Assembly: GCF_029168945.1 (NCBI RefSeq)
Contig: NC_083603.1
Coordinates: forward strand, 19,282,001-19,346,000
Origin: Cannabis sativa
Taxonomy: Eukaryota; Streptophyta; Magnoliopsida; Rosales; Cannabaceae
DNA: 64,000 nt
Reading direction: 5' to 3'
Shown here: positions 1-11,573 of the stretch, one piece after another
Position numbering within the stretch: the stretch's first letter is position 1
Layout of the letters: every line of letters starts with the position of its first letter
Made by a program: the position numbers and the translations under genes
Notes under the pieces: model-generated
Database searches by the model: none
The model's input: the letters and a program-made list of their open reading frames with translations, nothing else
What the model was told of the DNA's origin: nothing

Positions 1-543
1 CAGCCACTTTTGTAGGAAATTTAAACTGATTTTTTCATTATTTTAATGCCATATAATTCAAATCTAACCCTAGTAGGAATGCTATAAATAGATAGTGAAG
101 GCTTCAGGAAAATTACACTTTTCTTCTGACTACTTCTGATTCAGAAAAACTGAGCCTTCTCTCTCCCTATCTTTAGCTGACCACTCTCTCTCTTCTTCCT
201 TGATAATTTCGAAATCCTTAGTGTATGAGTAGTGCCCACACACATCAAGTGATACCTCAATCATAGTGAGGAAGATCGTGAAGAAAGATCATCAGCAAAG
301 GAGTTTCAGCATCAAAGATTCAGAGAAAGAGATCCGAGGTTCGGATATTGATAATGCTCGCTACGTAAAGGAATCAAGGGCTAGATATCTGAACGGAAGG
401 AGTCATTATATTCCGCTGCACCCAATGTAAGGTTTCTTAAACTTTATATGTGTTTATTTCATCGTTTTAGAAAGTTCATATTTAGGATGTTAATAAACAT
501 ACTTGTGAGTAGATCTAAGATCCTGGTAAAATAATTTCCAACA
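1..543 (+). repeat. Partial 5' LTR of element 1
   Basis: This stretch matches 8185-8727 over its full 543 bp and ends in CCAACA directly before the primer-binding site. It contains the TATA box and the presumed transcription start and R/U5 region. Differences from the 3' LTR are concentrated near 313-366. Confidence 0.93.
83..90 (+). promoter_or_regulatory. TATA box of the element 1 LTR promoter
   Basis: TATAAATA sits in the LTR about 460 bp before the LTR end. It is conserved in position in the 3' LTR (8267-8274) and in the solo LTR (15002-15009), as expected for the Pol II promoter of the family. Confidence 0.65.
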
Positions 544-545
544 AC

Positions 546-562
546 TGGCCTCAGAGCCATGG
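546..562 (+). other. Primer-binding site of element 1
   Basis: TGGCCTCAGAGCCATGG begins 2 bp after the LTR end, where the tRNA primer anneals. It resembles the plant initiator tRNA-Met complement TGGTATCAGAGC with two changes. Element 3 has TGGCACCAGAGCCATGG at the same place, so the deviation is shared by the family in modified form. Confidence 0.75.
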
Positions 563-1099
563 TAATTGATTTACTTACATGTAATTTGGACTTTAAAACG
601 ATTGTTTGTATGTTCTTTGGATGGTATCATGTTGTATTGAGTGTTATTTGATGATTGATTGATGTTTGTGAAATTTTCGTGAAAAATTATTGTGATTTCG
701 ATTCTGGAATTATTTTTATTGGATAGTATGGAAAAAATTAAGCAAGTTAGCCTTTTACAGAACTCAATTTGGATTTTATTTGAATTAGTTATGATTTTTT
801 GAAGATTTGACAAAATCGGAAATTGTCTTGATAGTTTCACACGATCGCAGAACTGTCCGTACAGTTTCGGATTTTTTCCATTTTCTTCAATTTTTCATAC
901 TTTTTCATGGAATTAACTTCCAATTTTTTGTATGGTTTTGTATATATACTATTACTATTCCTAATTCAATTCTAATTATCATTTTGAATTAATTTAATTT
1001 TTTTTAAATTAATTCAAGATATTAGTGTAATTTGAATTCGAATAGAATTAGTATTTATCTTTTTGCTTAAAAATCTATCTTATTTTTAAATTTGATTAT

Positions 1100-1290
1100 A
1101 TTTTTTTTAAATTTAAGGTCAGATTTTTTAGATATTTATAATATCTTTTAAGATATTTAAGATATTTTAAAAAATATCTTTTAAGATATTTATAAAATCT
1201 TTTAAGATATTTTAAAATATCTTATCTTTTAAGATATTTAAAAATATCTTATCTTTTAAGATTTTTTTTAAATCTTTTTAAGATATTTTG
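1100..1290 (+). repeat. Array of AT palindromes
   Basis: Variants of ATATCTTTTAAGATAT repeat at least six times, partly overlapping, and most are self-complementary. The array is local to element 1; the matching place in element 3 holds a different tandem repeat. Confidence 0.7.
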
Positions 1291-3650
1291 ACCTTATTTA
1301 AATTTAAAATAGATATTTATAATCATGTAATTTTAAATAGATATAAGATAAAAAGTAGGTTTAATTTTAATTTTTTTTTATTTTCGAAATTTAATTTTAA
1401 ATTCCGAAATTAATTTTTTTTAAATTATTTTTCGAATATTTTTTTTTAATTTAATTATTTATTTATTCGAAATTATTTATTTAAAATTAAATAAATCCTA
1501 CTTCCAACTATCCAGCTAACCCTGTTGCAGGAGTATGTGTTTTAGCTTGTTTGTAAGTTTTCAAAACCTATTATTACTTGATTGCAAATAGCCATGGTTA
1601 CTTTTTGCCAGATCTAATGATCTGATGGCTCCCTTGGTCAAGTTAATAATTTGTAACGGAGTAAATTTTACAATCTTCTTTCATCTCGTGTATGACCTAG
1701 CAACATGATAGGACCCATCCAAAGTGTGCTGTGTGAGCCTATGTGTTTAATTTGATTATAGATACATATAGGTTGTTGTTGCTAAAATAAATTATCATAG
1801 TTCTTGATAGAATTTATTTAGGCCCATTTAGTTATTGGGCTTATTCAATGAATAACAGTTGTTCTTATTAAGGTTAAATTCCTCTCTTTTGGGCCTTGTG
1901 TGAGAGTTGGGAGCCATAGAAGTGGGTACGACATCGAACCCGGCACCCCTCACACAAACCACCCCAATTGTGAAGGCCCATTTGCCTGATTTGAATGACT
2001 GTACTAGGTTAATTAAACTAGTTTAACCTAATAAAATTGATTAGCAACATAATTAATTTCATTTATTTTGAAATTAATTTAAGAAAAATATAGTTTAGGG
2101 AATTTTATATTCTAAGCTAAACTATATGTATTTTCTTGTATTTAATTAAATATAGAATTATAACCATCTAGATTCTTTCTGGAACTTAATTTAAATTTTT
2201 CATTAAATATTCCTATTTAAGTTGATATTTAGTTATCTTCAACTAACCAACTTAAATCTGAATATCTTTTGAATTCAAAATTTCAAAATTAAGTTGAGGA
2301 ATTTTAGGCATTGGTTATTAAGATTCTTTAGATATTTTTTAAGTTAATATCTTTTCGAATATTAACTTAAAATGGAATATTTTCAAATTAAGTGGTTACA
2401 ACTTAATTTTTGATATTTAATTAAATTTAAATTTGAAAAATATTTAAGTTCTAGATTTTTTCTAGTCAACTTAAATTAGATATTTTTTCAAATTTTGTGG
2501 AAAAGATACTTAGTCAAATAAGATATTTTCTAGATAGTTATTTCTAGACTACTTATTATTTCTAATATTAAATAGGAAATATTATACATTGTGAAATTAA
2601 TTATTTATTAATTAATTTTGGTACAATTTACTTTAAGTATATTTTTCCTAGTATTAAACTAGAGATTAATAATTAAGTCTTCTCTACACTTAATTATTTA
2701 TTTCTTGAATTTAATACATTTAATTAATTTGAAAATTAAATATCTAAGTTGATTTTTATCATCATACTTAAATATTTCTTTTTCATGACATTTAATTAAA
2801 TAGAAAATTATTTTTAGTTGAAATTTAATTTTTCAACTAAATTTAAATAAGTTTCAAAATATATTTTTTCTTTATTTTATTAATCAATTTTTTTCGAAAT
2901 TGCATTTCTTAAATGCTAGAATTTCGAATTTTATCTTGAAAAATAGATTAAGTTGTAAATTAATTATTTATTTTAATTAATTTTGGACCAACTTAAATCA
3001 ATGATTTTTTCATTTATTGATTAATTTAAAATAAATTGAATTAAAGTATATTATTAGAAATTGAATTAATTAGTCAAAGGAAAATCTAGATAGATGATAT
3101 TTTTCTAGTGTATTTAATTAAATAGAAAATTAATATTTAAGTTGATTTTCATCATCATACTTAAATATTTAAATTTTTCTTATATATTTAATTAAATAGG
3201 AAAATTATATTTTTTGTTGTAAATTAATTTTATTAATTAATTTTGGGCCAACATTAAATTAGAATAATTTTTCCAGGATTTATTTTTTATTTTAATATAC
3301 ATTTTTCGAAAATTGTATTCTTATATACTTTAATTTTTCGAAATGCAATATATATTTATAGAAAATTAAATTTGAGTTGTAAATTAATTTAAATTAATTT
3401 TGTAACAACTTAAATTGAATATTTTTCTAAATATTTATTGGAAATTATTACTAAGATGGAAATAATTCATGTTATTTTCATATCCATCTAAGTAAAATTT
3501 ATAAATATTAAATTAAAATTTATATTTAGAATTTTTCATTCTAAATTGGAAATTTTAATTAAATAAATATATATTTAAAATAAATAGAATAAATAAGGAG
3601 AATCAAAGATAATACAACTCACTTTAAATAATGAGCTTGATTATTATTAA

Positions 3651-4434
3651 GATATTCGATCTCCATTGTTGGTCTTACAAAAGTTAAATGTTTTCAATAT
3701 AACCTCGAGACGCTAGACTTCGTCCCCCTATGGATGGTTATTCGTTGAACGCATTTAACACCGTAAGATTTCATTTGATAAGTGTTTTGTAAGTTTTCGT
3801 CTCTATTAGACTCTCCCCTACGGTGACTACTTAGAGATAAACTTATGAAACATGAAACAATGGTGGAAGCTCATAAAATGAGAATAACCTTGACTCTCGC
3901 CTACCGGGACAACGTTGGATTCTTATTTTGATCGAATAAAAGGTTGCTAGAATGGTTTCTATTTTAGATGAGCTGACAACTCTATTCAATAAATGATGCT
4001 TTGACTCTCGCCTCTTAGGGACCTTTGTATCAGTTTATTGAAAACCTTGGAAATTATTTAGGATTGTATGTTTTAGTATTTTCACTAGTCATTCCTACTT
4101 GCTATATGTTTATAATTTCTGAATTGTGTATGAATTTATATTGAACCATGTTATTTTCTGTTATTAAGTTGTAGTTTAATTTCGAATCTTCATTGTTGGT
4201 CTAACTTGGCTTGTTTATCTAATGAGATAAATCCCTAGTGGGTTTTCACCATTAGACATACATAATAGTGTTAGATTTCGAAAGATAAATATTGTACATG
4301 CGACATCTAGCTGTTCATCAATTGATGACACCTTAGACTAGTATTTTTACGATATGAAACAAGAAGATTATATAAATAAGATTACTTTGACTTTCGCTAA
4401 TCGAAGCATCGTTGGATTCTTATTTTAAACGAAA
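3651..4434 (+). repeat. Duplicated non-coding module in element 1 (copies 3651-3938 and 4178-4434)
   Basis: Two diverged direct copies of about 260-290 bp share the same order of landmarks: a start like TTCGATCTCCATTGTTGGTC, a central GATTTC...GATAA block, ATGAAAC, TTTGACTCTCGCC and an end CGTTGGATTCTTATTTT. A third partial hit to TTTGACTCTCGCC lies between them at about 4004. Both copies are found in the same order in elements 2 and 3. Neither is an open reading frame in any copy. A decayed duplicated gag segment or a structured RNA element are both possible. Confidence 0.65.
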
Positions 4435-4859
4435 TTATCCTAATTCCTCTTAGCTTATTCATTTCGAATTAGCTCAATAACATATCATTGGATGAATGGT
4501 CTATAAATCATTTCATGTCATTTTATATGACGCATATGATTATAATCCCGAAATTCTATTCCCAATTGATATAAATCCTCAATCTTAGAAATTTCCTACT
4601 TGTATGGGCAAATCTGACTTAGAGTTTGTATTAGTAGTGCTGGTCCAAGATAGACTTACTCATTATATTTGGTATAAATTTAAGTCTTTGACTTTAATTT
4701 TAGATTCCAAATAGAAATTTTCTTAAATTTCTAATTCCAGAATACAATACAGTTACACTTTCTCAAGTGTTTAATATCCATCTTTTATTAATGGATTAAA
4801 ACTGTATGGAATGTGAGTTAGGTATTCTGTGACCAGGATCCACTTGAAGTATTCTAAGA

Positions 4860-6822
4860 ACTCTTTGATGTAACTAAACCTATGTCATCATAGACACTAC
4901 CACATTTTTTTTAATCTGTGGCATTTGTATCTTGTTCATAGTGGTTTTGACAAGATCAATCTCTGCAAAGAGTTAATATGCCTATATCCACTGAAAGTAG
5001 TTCATCTCATTCGCAGATGGATGTACATTCAGGGGTGGATATGAGTTTTTCGTTGTATTCTTAAAACGATAACTCTAGATTATACCTTATGCAAAGAAAT
5101 TTGAAATGTTTGAAAAATTTCATTAATTTCTAGCAATGGTTAAAACCATTAAGGTAAGTGGTTAAAGATCTTGCGAACTGATAGGGGTGGAGAAATAGTT
5201 AGTAGATATGCAGTTCAAAGATCATTAAATTGATTTTTGAATTATATCCAAACTTACCTCCCCAGAAATTTCGAGTTGCATATTGATGATTAGTTACTAG
5301 TCGTTGCCTAATTCCTTCTATGGTAATACAATTTCAGAATGATGTAATGGTTGTATACTTAACGTAAATCATTACCAGATTCATGGATGACCTAATCAAA
5401 ATCTTAAGAAAAGCTAGAACTGTTAACCATGGTTTGTTAGCTATTCTAAATGATTAGGGGTGGACCATCCCATTGTCAATAGATAAGAAAGTGTTTGTTC
5501 AAACAAATACTACTTTTCTAAGAAAATGACTAAGTCTGAAAAACAAGTAGCAAATAAAGGAGATATTTAATTCTTGATTCCAAAAGTGTTCTATCATCTT
5601 ATATAACATATGATGATCCCACTGCCTCTGTTGTCTTGTCACAACCGAAGAGATCAATACCATTTAGTTTTCTTCGACATAATTCACGGTACCTCGTCGT
5701 AGTGGGAGAGTTTCTAGGAACTCACCTTCTTATGACTTGGGAGATACTAGTGATTAAAATCCATTGTGAGTTTAAACAAGTAATGGATTGTCAAGATAAG
5801 AAACTAAGAAGAAAGCCAATAGAACTATGGTTTAATCCATTCACATGGAGTAACCTAAAGTTTTCTATTACAGGGACATAAAAGGAAATTTTCGTTTATA
5901 AGTCCATTCAATGGACTTAACAAAACTTCCTGTTCCTAGTATTATAGGTTTGAGTTTATCTAAACCTATGGCTTGTGGTATACCTGGTAATCACTTACTC
6001 TAATGCAAGCAACTTACTTTAGTAAGATGCTGAAGCATTTTCTTTCTAATGGAAATCTATAGAAGCTTCACAACTTCTTAGGCATAGATTTTATTTATCT
6101 AAGGAAAAGTCTCAACTATTCCAGAAAAGATAAAGCCATGAAAGAATTTCTTATATCAACAATGAGAGGTCTTAGATATGCTTTTGCATGCCTTAGACCA
6201 GACACCTGCTGTTGAGTGGGAGTAATGAGTAGGTATCAGATTAATCCAGGAGAAGAACATTGGAAGACAATCAAGTAAATCTTAAGATAAAGAAGAGGAA
6301 CTATATGTTAGTCTATAAGGGTGTGTTTAAAACTCTTAGACTACACCATATCAGATTTCGAAATTTGCCTTTGTGCTAGAAAATCTTTCTGATAAGATGG
6401 TGGTTACTCTGGGGGTGGAATAGTGATTTTGGAGAAGTGTAAAAACCTATCTGAAGTCTCTAGGTCTACCAGAGAGAGACTGAATGTTAAAGCTGCAGGA
6501 AAGGTACTTATTCAGTCTAAGGAAAGTTCTATACATCTTTGGCACCATTCCAAATTGCCTTAAACTACTAGTGTTAATTTCCTGATTAACCAAAAGTAGT
6601 TGCCAAAGATATAGAATCCAGTATCCCAAGAGAGTAGACATATAGAGAGGAATTTCACATTATCAATGATTTTGTGATTAAAGGAAGAGTAATAGTGGAG
6701 AAAAGGTTGTGGTTAATTCAACTTTTCAGATCCTATTACGAGGAGTTTACTACTACTACACTTGATTTGTATATCAAGGTGTTGAGATTATTTGAAACGC
6801 ACTTTTTGTTTTATATTAGTGC
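4860..6822 (+). pseudogene. Fossil copia pol of element 1 (pre-integrase, integrase, RT, RNase H)
   Basis: The protein order of Ty1/copia pol can be followed through many stops and frameshifts. The pre-integrase zinc region shows as LWHLYLVHSGF near 4915-4950, matching family LWHLRLGH. Integrase core traces (YGYEF, FEKF) follow at about 5035-5330. The linker before RT contains PRRSGRV at about 5690-5712, a typical copia signature. RT and RNase H traces include STMRGLRYAFACLRPD (about 6157-6205), SRYQINPGEEHWK (about 6224-6265) and a late RNase H piece near 6590-6680. No frame is open for more than about 80 codons, so no enzyme can be made. The same damaged sequence is recognisable in elements 2 and 3. 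Confidence 0.8.
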
Positions 6823-6833
6823 AAGTGGGAGTT
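6823..6833 (+). other. Polypurine tract of element 1
   Basis: AAGTGGGAGTT lies directly before the 3' LTR start TGTTGGG. This is the usual copia plus-strand primer position and sequence style. The same tract flanks the LTR of element 3 on the other strand. Confidence 0.8.
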
Positions 6834-8727
6834 TGTTGGGTTTTATGCCCTAAATAAAACTCATTTCAATATAATCAGATTTACTTATTAATATAGATCA
6901 GAAATAACATTTAATGTTGCATGGTTCACATGATTTATTTCATGATTATATGTACATAATGTCTAAATTCATCTGCAACCCTTTTCACATACTTGATCCT
7001 GTTTATTGTGCCGTCAACTCATTGGAAAGTAAACATGACTATGTGAATAAAGTTTCCTAGATTTATCAGACACAGGGTTTTACTGATATGATAATCTACA
7101 ACAAGAGTTTACTTGTATTTGGAGAAATACTATGTTCTTTCCAGAGCATTGGTTAAAGTAAAGCTCAGGTTGGATGCATGGAGTATGCATCGGAAGGGAC
7201 CGATATTGAACTTTGACTTAGATTTATTAAACTTACCGTAATATCTATTCAAGTCAATATCGCCTAGTTGATCCTAGATCAAATGATCTTAATCCTGATA
7301 TGATTAGGCTCAATCTTGAAAGGCTATTCGTGTTCTTTGATTTGTTAGTTAAGCCTACTTTTAGGTCAGGGTGATACGTACATTTTGGGAACACGGTAGT
7401 GCAATTGAGTGGGAGCGCTAGCATAAACATGGAATCTATAGCTTCTATCTGGCGAATAGTAAGCAAAGGATGATCTCCTTCGAGCTTGACCAAACGAACA
7501 TAAATGGTGGAGTACTCATTTCACATAAGCTGAAATATCATTTATACGGGGTCAAGTGTTTTAAGGAATAAATACATTGTAGGGTGTAACGGTAATTTAA
7601 TCCCTTTACAGTGTAGATCATTCATATAGAGGATCATTGATCACATTAGGATTATAACAATGGATAACTAATGATGTGTCTATATGGTGGAACATATAGA
7701 GCATTCTATATACTGAGAGTGCAATTCTAAGTTCTATGCGTGGATTCAACGAAGAATTAATAAGTTAGTGAATTTTAGTGCTAAATTCTTGATCTACTTA
7801 TTGGAAGCTCGGTTATATAGACCCATGGTCCCCCCACTAGTTGAGATAATATTGCTTGTAAGACTCATGTAATTGGTTTTGATTAATCAATTATAATTCT
7901 CAAACTAGACTATGTCTATTTGTGAAATTTTCACTAAGTAAGGGCGAAATTGTAAAGAAAGAGTTTATAGGGGCATATTTGTTAATTATGATACTTTGTA
8001 TTGTTCAATTAATAAATATGATAAATGACAATATTATTTAATAATTATTTATAGTTATTAAATAGTTAGAATTGGCATTTAAATGGTTGAATTAGGAAAT
8101 TGGCATTTTTGAGAAAATCAGATACAAAAGGTGTTAAAATTGCAAAATTGCAAAAAGCAAGGCCCAATCCACTAAGTGTAGGGCCAGCCACTTTTGTAGG
8201 AAATTTAAACTGATTTTTTCATTATTTTAATGCCATATAATTCAAATCTAACCCTAGTAGGAATGCTATAAATAGATAGTGAAGGTTTCAGGAAAATTAC
8301 ACTTTTCTTCTGACTACTTCTGATTCAGAAAAACTGAGCCTTCTCTCTCCCTATCTTTAGCTGACCACTCTCTCTCTTCTTCCTTGATAATTTCGAAATC
8401 CTTAGTGTATGAGTAGTGCCCACACACATCAAGTGATACCTCAATCATAGTGAGGAAGATCGTGAAGAAAGATCATCAGCAAAGGAGTTTCAGCATCAAA
8501 GATTCAGAGAAAGAGATCCAGGTTCAGATATTGATAATGCTCTGCTACAGAAAGGAATCAAGGGCTAGATATCTGAACGGAAGGAGTCATTATATTCCGC
8601 TGCACCCAATGTAAGGTTTCTTAAACTTTATATGTGTTTATTTCATCGTTTTAGAAAGTTCATATTTAGGATGTTAATAAACATACTTGTGAGTAGATCT
8701 AAGATCCTGGTAAAATAATTTCCAACA
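6834..8727 (+). repeat. 3' LTR of element 1 (1894 bp)
   Basis: It starts TGTTGGGTTTTATGCCC and ends TTTCCAACA. The complete LTR is the reference copy for the family in this window: element 3 has LTRs of 1915 and 1910 bp, element 2 has 1899 bp, and the solo LTR is about 1868 bp without its hAT insert. The TATA box is at 8267-8274. Confidence 0.92.
8267..8274 (+). promoter_or_regulatory. TATA box of the element 1 3' LTR
   Basis: TATAAATA is at the same offset as in the 5' LTR. Read-through from this copy would transcribe into 8728 onward. Confidence 0.6.
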
Positions 8728-9040
8728 ATATTATACACTAAGTGTCTTATCAGTCATTATGCCTCGGTTACGTCTCTTGATGCGTAATGAGATTGATGTC
8801 TATCGCCTTACACATCCAATGGCATATGACTTCTCGTTAACGTATGAGACAACAGTTTATATACCTTTATCTCGCGTAAGATGTTATTGTCAGCGAGTTG
8901 TAGGTATACTTTGTTATTTCTGCATTAATGAGTTATTTCATTTTCAAATATAATTACCGTTACATTAATTAATTCCTATCCTTCCTAATTTGACACATGT
9001 CCTCTTTTGAAATGACGGTCGAATTTCGGGTATAGCAATT
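8728..9040. other. Unassigned spacer between elements 1 and 2
   Basis: About 310 bp match none of the other elements in the window. Base composition is more balanced than in the flanks, and there is a 64-codon ORF at 8759-8953 with no motif I recognise. A short similarity to the element 3 leader (TTTCGGGTAT near 9023) lies at its right end, so part may belong to element 2. It may be the only non-repeat DNA here, or a scrap of another element. Confidence 0.4.
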
Positions 9041-10915
9041 ATATATTATTTAATTATAAGATCATATTTTTTAATATTAGCCATTTTTTAAATTAAAAGA
9101 TAACTTTATCTTTTTGATTTGAAATATTATATTAAAATTATCTTATTTGATAAATTCAATAATTAATAAATTTGAAATTAACCTAGATATTATTATAGAT
9201 ATTCTAACCATAATATTTCGAAATTCAAAATTGGTTATTTAGTTAAATACTTGATTGTTTATAAATTATAAGTTAGAAAAAAGATATTTTACATCATTTT
9301 ACTTATCGGATATTTATAAATAGTATTTTAAATATTTAAATAACCTATATATTTTTGTAGAAATTTGAAAAATGCTTAATTTGAGATATTTTGACGTATA
9401 ATTAAGATAATTATTATTTATTTATTATTTTATTCTTAAAATAATAATTGCCTAACCATATCTATTTTAAAATTGGTTTATTTTATTATTTTAATTTTAT
9501 TAAATTATAAGATTAGAAAATGATATTAAAAATATCGTTTTTTAGTTATTTTCAAATCATTTATCTTATTAGATATTTAATTTAATTTGATAACATAATT
9601 CAAATAAACCTAGATATTTAAATTAGTTTCATTTTTGAATTTTAAATTTTGAAAAGACATTTAAGGTTGTTTTCAACAACCCTGAATTTTCAAAATTAGT
9701 TGGTTAGTTAAAATAATAATTTAATAATATTAACATCTTATTTCACATTTTTTACATGTTTGTCTATTTAATTGTTTATTCAAAAACTATTTTTAAGAAA
9801 CTTATTATTTATTTGATCTAAATTGTTATGATTAACTTGTTGACAGATCTAATGATATGATTTTAATCAGAATCCAATTGTCAATAGATCCTATTAATAA
9901 TTTGTAACATGTAAATTTTGTACTTCTTTCATCTGTGTTAACCTAGATACATGATAGGGTCCATCCTGTGTGAGCCTATATATTTGCTTTTGGACTTAGA
10001 TGCATATGGGAAGCCCATTTATTTCTAGATATTTAAATGGACTAGGTTGCTAAAATAAAATATCACCCATGATAGTTTTATTTATGCCCAATTAGTATCG
10101 GGCTTATTCAATAATGAATAAAAATTATTTATTAAAGGTTAAATTCCTCTCCTTTGAGCCTTGTGTGAGAGTTAGGGGGCCATTAGTAGTGGGTACAATA
10201 TATTGAACCCAGTCCTCCCTCACATGAACAACCCTAATTGTGAAGGCCCATTTACCTTTTTTAAATAATTGTATTAGGCTAATTATATTAGTTTAACCTA
10301 ATTAAAATTTAATTAGCAACATAATTAATATTCAAATAAATGAAATTAATTTTTCATTGGATTATTTTAAAATTAATTTAGAAAAACACACTAAGTTTAA
10401 TGAAATATTCTAGATAGCGATTTCTAGTAACTAATTTATATTTTCTAATATTTAATTAAGTAGAAAAATATATTTAAGTTGAAAATTAATTTGTTAATTA
10501 ATTTTTGACGAACTTAAATTAGGATATCTTTCTTTGAACTTAAATAAAATTAATAATTAAGTTGATTTTTTTCAAGATGCTTAATTATTTATTTCTATTT
10601 CATGAAATTTAATTAAATCAGAAAATTTAAGTTGAAAATTAATTTTGGATCAACTTAAATTAGAATATTTTCTTAGATATTAAATTAGAAATAATAATTA
10701 AGCTGATTTTATTCTAGATACTTAATTATTTCAATTTTAATAAATTTAATTAAATGGAAAATTATATTTTAGCTTGAAATTTTTAATTTCAGATCAACTT
10801 AAATTAGAATAATTTTTAGAATATATTTTATTTTAGTTTAAGAGTCATTTCCCACAAATATCGATATACATTTTATATGTAGATATTTTTAAATTTTTCA
10901 AATTTGAAAATTAGA

Positions 10916-11573
10916 CTTTTTTTTTTGTTTTTTTATTAGATGAAATATCAACTTCATTGAATAAATTAGCATTGTGAATACAAAAGATGTAAGAGCTCAC
11001 CAGAAATAGAAATATCAGAAATACTATGATCAGATTGATACTATAATGTCTAGCAACATAATGTGCTACTCAGTTTGCTGATTGTCTAATGAAAAATAAA
11101 TTAACATTTGGGAGGGTAGATAACAAAAGTTGGGAGTCTTTTATTACAAGGCCAAAAGTGGACTTCATTGCTTGGTTGCTTCGAATAGCTTGTACTGAAA
11201 CAAGATTGTCCGTCTCCATCTCAACATGTTGCCAATTATTGGTCTTTACCCAAATGAGAGCTTCTTTAATCCCCATGGCTTCGATGACTTCAGTTGCATA
11301 TCTTTCAGCATGGCAACCGGCCCGTGCTACAACAAGGTGACCAAGATGGTTTCGGGCAACAATTCCAAAACCATACTTATTGTCGCTATCAAAGAGTGAT
11401 GCATCTACATTAATGTTGATAGTGTTTTCTGCGAGTTTAGTCCATGACTCAGCGCCATCACCGATGTTTTCCAGACAGATTGATGACAATGAAATTTTAT
11501 CCTGAGGTTTATTCTAGTGATCAAGAGCTACTTGTGCCGAAGTAAGCACGTCATTAACAGAGGATTGTTTCTT
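10916..11573 (-). mobile_element. 5'-truncated LINE (L1-type) insertion with poly-A tail
   Basis: A T-rich run at 10917-10934 on the plus strand is the poly-A tail of a minus-strand insertion. The 658-bp insert is flanked by a perfect 13-bp direct repeat, TTTGAAAATTAGA, at 10903-10915 and 11574-11586, which is the variable-length TSD expected of target-primed reverse transcription. The insert encodes only the C-terminal RNase H of a plant LINE, so it is a short 5'-truncated copy. It lies in the leader of element 2 and is therefore younger than it. Confidence 0.85.
11070..11489 (-). pseudogene. LINE-type RNase H domain fragment (RVT_3 family)
   Basis: The 139-residue reading frame covers most of the plant RVT_3 RNase H fold that ends many LINE polyproteins and would degrade RNA of the RNA-DNA hybrid. 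Catalytic-type acids are visible: Asp in NVDAS (about residue 29), Glu in VIEAMG (about residue 69) and Asp in METDN (about residue 93). The C-terminal FIRQSAN followed by VAHYVAR matches the family's last helix, but a TGA interrupts it after SAN. The first Met is not a real start, because the frame is the remainder of a much longer ORF lost by 5' truncation. A host RVT_3 gene retrocopy is less likely but not excluded. Confidence 0.75.

Larger units (their letters stand above)
544..3650 (+). other. AT-rich non-coding leader of element 1
   Basis: About 3.1 kb of very AT-rich sequence has no ORF above 90 codons and no recognisable gag. It is dominated by TTTAATTAAAT-type words and short palindromes. 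A conserved block near 1880-1985 (CCTTGTGTGAGAGTT through GTGAAGGCCCATTT) recurs in element 2 (10155-10255) and in reverse in element 3 (23833-23935), so this is real family sequence and not random filler. The function is unknown; a wholly decayed gag is possible. Confidence 0.6.
1..8727 (+). mobile_element. Element 1: Ty1/copia LTR retrotransposon, 5' end cut by window edge
   Basis: The last 543 bp of its 5' LTR open the window, and a full 1894-bp 3' LTR closes the element at 8727. Between them lie a tRNA-Met-like primer-binding site, an AT-rich non-coding leader, a duplicated non-coding module, a fossil pol in the copia order (pre-integrase, integrase, RT-RNase H) and a purine tract. The two LTR ends can be aligned over 543 bp with only about four substitutions and two single-base indels by eye, so insertion was recent, yet pol carries stops and frameshifts throughout. 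The long LTR and the purine tract AAGTGGGAGTT suggest the Tork/Angela side of copia; the lineage is an inference. The TSD cannot be checked because the left flank is outside the window. Confidence 0.9.

Noticed and set aside
8759..8953. 64-codon ORF in the spacer
   Set aside because: There is no motif, no start context and no support beyond length; it is described as unassigned spacer.
11070..11489. Functional host RNase H gene
   Set aside because: The frame lacks a true start, ends in a premature stop and lies in a poly-A tailed insert with a 13-bp TSD.
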